DNA from: JBLMZH01 sp050258715
GTDB lineage: Bacteria; Patescibacteriota; Doudnabacteria; UBA920; O2-02-FULL-48-8
Assembly: GCA_050258715.1 (NCBI GenBank)
Contig: JBLMZH010000019.1
Location: forward strand, 1 to 17,399
Reading direction: 5' to 3'
Length of the DNA stretch: 17,399 nt
A model generated the notes under the pieces. That model ran no database searches, was not told where the DNA came from, and saw only the letters and a list, made by a program, of their open reading frames with translations. Below, one piece after another: positions 14,097-17,399 of the stretch. The translations under genes and the position numbers were made by a program. Each line of letters opens with the position of its first letter. The stretch's first letter is position 1.

Positions 14097-15527
14097 GTGG
14101 CAAATTTGATGATGCCTGGCAACCCCAGGTACCAGCCCAAGGAGCTTGTGCCTTTCTTCGGGTACGACAACTTGGTAGGCTGGATGGCTCAAGTTGAGAT
14201 CGCCGGCTTAAACACGCTCGGCAGAAGCGGGATTATCCCGCCCGAAGACTTCGAGCTGCTGACGGACGAGGTCATCAAGAAAGTCGGCGCGATCCCTACA
14301 TCCGAAGTGGACCGGGTCGAATCGGAAAAGACCAAGCACGACGTCCGCGCCTGGGTGCTGCTGGCCAAGGAGGTCCTGCCCGAGAAGCTGCACCGCTGGG
14401 TGCACGTTCCATACACGAGTTACGACGCTCTCGATACCGGCAGGAGCCTGATGTTCATCCGCGCGTACAGGGATGTCATCAAGCCAAAGACCCGAGAAGT
14501 CATTCGGCTCATGGCTGGCCTGGTCGAGAAGTTCGCGACCCAGGTCCAGATTGGCCGGACCCACGGCCAGCACGCCTTGCCGATCACAGTCGGGTTCTGG
14601 CTGGCCACTATCCTTTCCAGGGTCATGGCCAACTATGAAATGCTTCAGCTCCATTCCGAACACCTGGTTGGCAAAATCTCAGGGGCAGTTGGCGCTTACA
14701 ACGCTCAGGTGGCGCTTGGGTTCGATGATGCCCGGAGTCTTCATTCCGCCCATACTTTCGAGCAGCTGATCCTGGATAGTCTCGGACTTCCAGCGGCGCG
14801 CATCTCGACCCAGATCCTTCCGCCCGAGCCCCTGGCCTATTTTCTCCACGCCTGTGCGATGATGTCGGCAACGTTCGGCCAGTTCGGCCGCGACTGCCGG
14901 CACCTCATGCGCAGCGAGATCGGAGAAATCGCCGAAGAGTTCGAGTCCGGCCAGGTCGGGTCCTCGACCATGGCCCACAAGCGCAACCCCATCAGCTTCG
15001 AAAACCTCGAAGGGATGTGGCTGAGGACCAAGAACGAATACGGCAAGGTCTTCGACACGCTCCTAAGTGAGCATCAGCGGGACTTGGTCGGAAGTTCGGT
15101 CTACCGCGACTTTCCCATCATTCCCATCAACCTCACGGTCCAGCTCAACACGCTCCTGCGCAAGAACAAGGCCGGAGTGCCCTTCCTTTCGCGCATCACG
15201 GTTTCGAAGGACGCCTGCGAGGCCAACCTCAAGACCTCGGCTGCATTCGTGCTGGCCGAGCCCATCTATATCGCTTTGCAGATGGCCGGCTACCCGCACG
15301 ACGCCCACAAGCTCATCAACGAGCAAGCCATGGCCGTGGCCAAGGAACAGAAGATCGTGCTGTTTGAGGCGCTCTATGTTCTGGCGGAAAAGGACTTCGA
15401 GCTCGACGAAGCTCTGTCCCGCATTCCGCAAAGCATGCGCAACGACTTCTACTATCCGGAGCGGTACGTCGGCAAGGCGCGGGAGAAAGCGCTTGAGATC
15501 GTGGCGCTGGCCCGTGAACTTCTTTGA
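14097..15527 (+). CDS. purB: Adenylosuccinate lyase
   Basis: Releases fumarate from SAICAR (giving AICAR) and from adenylosuccinate (giving AMP). The 476-residue protein belongs to the aspartase/fumarase superfamily. Conserved region 1 is KTKHDVRAW (78-86) and YTSYDALDT (106-114). The catalytic-acid region is GRTHGQHALP (153-162, H156). The signature loop GSSTMAHKRNP (288-298) carries the catalytic serine; Ala replaces the more usual Pro after Met. The start is GTG 14097, set by a perfect AAGGAGG (14084-14090) 6 bases upstream. Stop TGA. purE follows 21 bases later, so purB heads a three-gene purine unit. Confidence 0.95.
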   Translation: MANLMMPGNPRYQPKELVPFFGYDNLVGWMAQVEIAGLNTLGRSGIIPPEDFELLTDEVIKKVGAIPTSEVDRVESEKTKHDVRAWVLLAKEVLPEKLHRWVHVPYTSYDALDTGRSLMFIRAYRDVIKPKTREVIRLMAGLVEKFATQVQIGRTHGQHALPITVGFWLATILSRVMANYEMLQLHSEHLVGKISGAVGAYNAQVALGFDDARSLHSAHTFEQLILDSLGLPAARISTQILPPEPLAYFLHACAMMSATFGQFGRDCRHLMRSEIGEIAEEFESGQVGSSTMAHKRNPISFENLEGMWLRTKNEYGKVFDTLLSEHQRDLVGSSVYRDFPIIPINLTVQLNTLLRKNKAGVPFLSRITVSKDACEANLKTSAAFVLAEPIYIALQMAGYPHDAHKLINEQAMAVAKEQKIVLFEALYVLAEKDFELDEALSRIPQSMRNDFYYPERYVGKAREKALEIVALARELL

Positions 15528-15548
15528 TGTCTTCGACAAGGAGCAGAA

Positions 15549-16085
15549 ATGCCGAGTGTGATGATCATTCTGGGAAGCAAGTCGGACGCAAAAATCTTGA
15601 AGGAATCGGGAATGACCGAGGTCTTCAAGAGCTGCGAAGTGAGCTATGAGATTTTCATCATCTCGGCTCACAGGAACCACGCGGAGCTGTTCGCCTTCGT
15701 CGTGAAGAACTACAAGGAGAACGAACCTGCCGTTTACATCGCTGCGGCTGGAATGGCTGCCGCCCTCCCTGGGGCGATCGCCTGTCTCGACCCGATCACG
15801 CCGGTCATCGGAGTCCCATTGCCATCAGCGGAATTCCCGGATGCCTTGGATGCCCTACTGTCCATGGTCCGGATGCCTCCCGGAACTCCGGTCATGGTTC
15901 CGGGCATCGGCAAGTCGGGACTGAAGAACGCGGCCGTTGCCGCCTGCCAGATTTTGGCAGCATCGGATGGCCTGGTTGCCGAAAGGCTGTATCAGTTCCG
16001 GATCAAGACCAACAAACCAGCGGAGATCCCTTTCGTCGAGGACGAGGAGCCTGTTCGCCTGTCCTCCCCGCGAAACCAGGAGTAG
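15549..16085 (+). CDS. purE: 5-(carboxyamino)imidazole ribonucleotide mutase / AIR carboxylase subunit PurE
   Basis: PurE makes CAIR, the substrate of PurC downstream. The 178-residue protein has the phosphate-binding start ILGSKSD (7-13), the catalytic SAHR (39-42), AAGMAAALPG (66-75), VIGVPL and MVRMPPGTPV, followed by GIGKSGLKNAAVAACQIL. SAHR and a one-domain length suggest class I (N5-CAIR mutase), which needs PurK; purK is not in this window. Class I enzymes usually have a second His just before LPG, and here it is Ala72. The acidic tail after residue 155 (EIPFVEDEEPVRL) is extra relative to E. coli. SD AAGGAG at 15538-15543. The gap to purC is 29 bases. Confidence 0.92.
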   Translation: MPSVMIILGSKSDAKILKESGMTEVFKSCEVSYEIFIISAHRNHAELFAFVVKNYKENEPAVYIAAAGMAAALPGAIACLDPITPVIGVPLPSAEFPDALDALLSMVRMPPGTPVMVPGIGKSGLKNAAVAACQILAASDGLVAERLYQFRIKTNKPAEIPFVEDEEPVRLSSPRNQE

Positions 16086-16114
16086 GACTTAGATCTCGAC
16101 AAGGAGAAACTTCA

Positions 16115-17104
16115 ATGGGAGCGAAAATTCCGGCTGCCGTGGCCGAATCCGAGCTGTCGCTTGAGCTCAACAAACACCTCAAGCGCGTTCGTCAGGGAAA
16201 AGTCCGGGACACCTACGAGATCCCGTGCGAAGACGGCCTGCTCGTGGTCACGACCGACCGCATCAGCATCTTCGATTTCGTGCTCAACACCGTTGTCCAC
16301 CTCAAAGGGGTGGTGCTCAACCTCCTGTCCGTGTTCTGGCTGACTGAGGTCATCGACGTCAAAAACCATCTGGTGGCGTGGGGAAACCAGATCGACGTGT
16401 TCCTGCCCCCTGAGCTTGGCGGAAATCGCGAGCTTTGGGCCCGGGCAGTGGTGGTGGCCAAACTGGACATGCTTCCCATTGAAGCGGTAGTCAGAGGATA
16501 CCTCACTGGCAGCGGCCTGAAGTCCTACCAGAAGGACGGGACAGTCTGCGGCATTCGTTTGCCGCCCGGCCTTCACGACGGGAGCAAGCTTCCAGAGCCG
16601 ATGTTCACTCCGACTACCAAAGCCGAGCAAGGCCACGATGTCCACCTCTCGGGTGCGAAGGTCGAAAGGGATCATCCCTGGCTGGCCGAAACTGCAATAG
16701 GGGTCTATTTTGCCGGCAGCCAGTACGCGTGGCGCCACGGGATCATCCTTGCAGACACCAAGTTCGAGTTTGGGGGCAGGATCCTGGGCGACGAGGTCCT
16801 TACACCGGATTCTTCCCGCTTCTGGCTCGTCGGCGACTACATCATCGCCCAAGAGAACAAGAAGTCGCCTCAAGGTTGGGACAAACAGCCGGTCCGGGAG
16901 TGGGGCAAGCACGCCAAGCTTCCGGACGGGTCGGAGATCAACATCAGCAGCCTTGAGCCGGAGTCAGAGGAAGACGTGGCCAAGGTTCATTCCCTGGAAG
17001 TGCCGGAACAGGTGCTTCGGGCAACCAAGGAACGTTACCTGGCAGTCTTCGAGATGCTGACCGATCTTTCGGTCGATCAGTATCTGGACAGTCTCATCAA
17101 GTAA
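16115..17104 (+). CDS. purC: Phosphoribosylaminoimidazole-succinocarboxamide (SAICAR) synthase
   Basis: An ATP-dependent ligase that joins CAIR and aspartate; its product is the substrate of PurB encoded at the head of the unit. The 329 residues match the longer form of the family (E. coli is about 237). Motifs are QGKVRDTYE (27-35), TDRISIFD (47-54), VVRGYLTGSG (125-134), ADTKFEFG (213-220) and DEVLTPDSSRFW (226-237). It is intact end to end. SD AAGGAG (16101-16106) lies 8 bases before the ATG. It is the last gene of purB-purE-purC and is followed by a strong terminator. Confidence 0.96.
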   Translation: MGAKIPAAVAESELSLELNKHLKRVRQGKVRDTYEIPCEDGLLVVTTDRISIFDFVLNTVVHLKGVVLNLLSVFWLTEVIDVKNHLVAWGNQIDVFLPPELGGNRELWARAVVVAKLDMLPIEAVVRGYLTGSGLKSYQKDGTVCGIRLPPGLHDGSKLPEPMFTPTTKAEQGHDVHLSGAKVERDHPWLAETAIGVYFAGSQYAWRHGIILADTKFEFGGRILGDEVLTPDSSRFWLVGDYIIAQENKKSPQGWDKQPVREWGKHAKLPDGSEINISSLEPESEEDVAKVHSLEVPEQVLRATKERYLAVFEMLTDLSVDQYLDSLIK

Positions 17105-17128
17105 TCTCAAGTAACTGCTATGCGTTTT

Positions 17129-17165
17129 GGCGCGTTTCTGAGCAACTCAGGAACGCGCCTTTTTT
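17129..17165 (+). terminator. Intrinsic terminator of the pur unit
   Basis: GGCGCGTTTCTGAG (17129-17142) pairs with CTCAGGAACGCGCC (17146-17159) over 14 bp with one T-G wobble and a 3-base loop, then a TTTTTT run. Confidence 0.93.
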
Positions 17166-17166
17166 A

Positions 17167-17286
17167 TGATTGAAAATTGAATATTGAAAATTGAGGATTC
17201 ATTGAAGATTATTGATTGAAAATTTCAATCTTCAATCCACAGTCCTCAATTTAATCTTCAATTTTTATTCTCAATTTTCAATTTAA
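17167..17286. repeat. Degenerate ATTGAAAATT-type repeat cluster, fold-back
   Basis: About 120 bases of A/T-rich short units: ATTGAAAATTG, ATTGAGGATT and ATTGAAGATT on the left, and their complements (TTTCAATCTTCAAT, CCTCAATT, ATCTTCAATT, CTCAATTTTCAATT) on the right. GATTGAAA (17214-17221) and TTTCAATC (17223-17230) form the turning point. No gene is seen from 17105 to the window end. A smaller relative lies at 9880-9897 between yqeY and ftsA. Confidence 0.65.
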
Positions 17287-17366
17287 TCATTGACACCCTC
17301 AAACGCCGTCAAAAAAAATGTTGATAACGTCAGGCTTGGCAATTTAAATCGAGAAAATCCCAGGTT

Positions 17367-17396
17367 TTGACAGCATACTAGATATGGGGCTATATT
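17367..17396 (+). promoter_or_regulatory. Candidate promoter at window end
   Basis: A perfect TTGACA (17367-17372), 18 bases, and TATATT (17391-17396). It would drive a gene starting beyond the window. Confidence 0.6.
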
Positions 17397-17399
17397 TAG

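Noticed and set aside
13107..14192. Long minus-strand open frame (361 codons) opposite pyrE
   Set aside because: It is the mirror of an intact PRTase gene with motifs and an SD. The frame is open because of G/C-ending codons, and its translation resembles nothing.
9188..15527. UGA recoded as glycine (genetic code 25)
   Set aside because: rpsU and purB end at TGA exactly where the families end, and the next genes start at once, so TGA is a stop here.
17167..17286. CRISPR array
   Set aside because: The units are short, degenerate and present on both strands without regular spacers, and no cas genes are present.

Overview
The window looks like a bacterial chromosome segment from a small-genome lineage. 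My best guess is the Patescibacteria/CPR (Parcubacteria-type), and this is inference. The reasons are the short intergenic gaps, a bS21-YqeY-FtsA-FtsZ order without the usual murein genes, many genes lacking a Shine-Dalgarno (SD) sequence, and AT-rich degenerate intergenic repeats. The code is standard at TGA: capA, rpsU and purB all end on TGA, so the UGA=Gly code of Gracilibacteria/SR1 is not in use.

Layout. Positions 1-2208 (minus strand) hold dprA and an overlapping capA-like gene. Positions 2459-3066 (plus) hold an unrecognised two-gene unit: a small two-helix membrane protein overlapping a small soluble protein, closed by a 15-bp terminator hairpin. Positions 3089-6500 (minus) hold an LCP-LytR_C cell-wall protein, then der and pth. 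From 6542 everything is on the plus strand: a structured inverted repeat, tRNA-Val(CAC), lepB, a histidyl-tRNA-synthetase-like gene with degenerate catalytic motifs, a repeat-filled gap, rpsU-yqeY, ftsA, ftsZ, a pyrF-pyrE unit and a purB-purE-purC unit. A fresh promoter at 17367-17396 drives something beyond the window.

How the genes work together. ftsA and ftsZ form the division core. The LCP protein, the signal peptidase and the CapA-like phosphatase act at the envelope. Der, Pth, bS21, YqeY and tRNA-Val serve ribosome assembly and translation. PyrE and PyrF are the last two steps to UMP. PurE, PurC and PurB are three consecutive steps from AIR to AICAR.

Most notable points. (1) The HisRS-like protein has lost the arginines of motif 2, the HisA loop and motif 3 but keeps its cysteine module and anticodon-binding domain, so it is probably a pseudo-synthetase. 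(2) The 2459-2951 pair has no family I can name. (3) Two translation-start styles coexist: pyr/pur genes and the orphan pair have strong SDs, while lcp, der, pth, lepB, ftsZ and capA have none. (4) The pyr and pur units share nearly identical promoters. (5) PyrE, FtsZ and PurE each carry an unusual signature variant.
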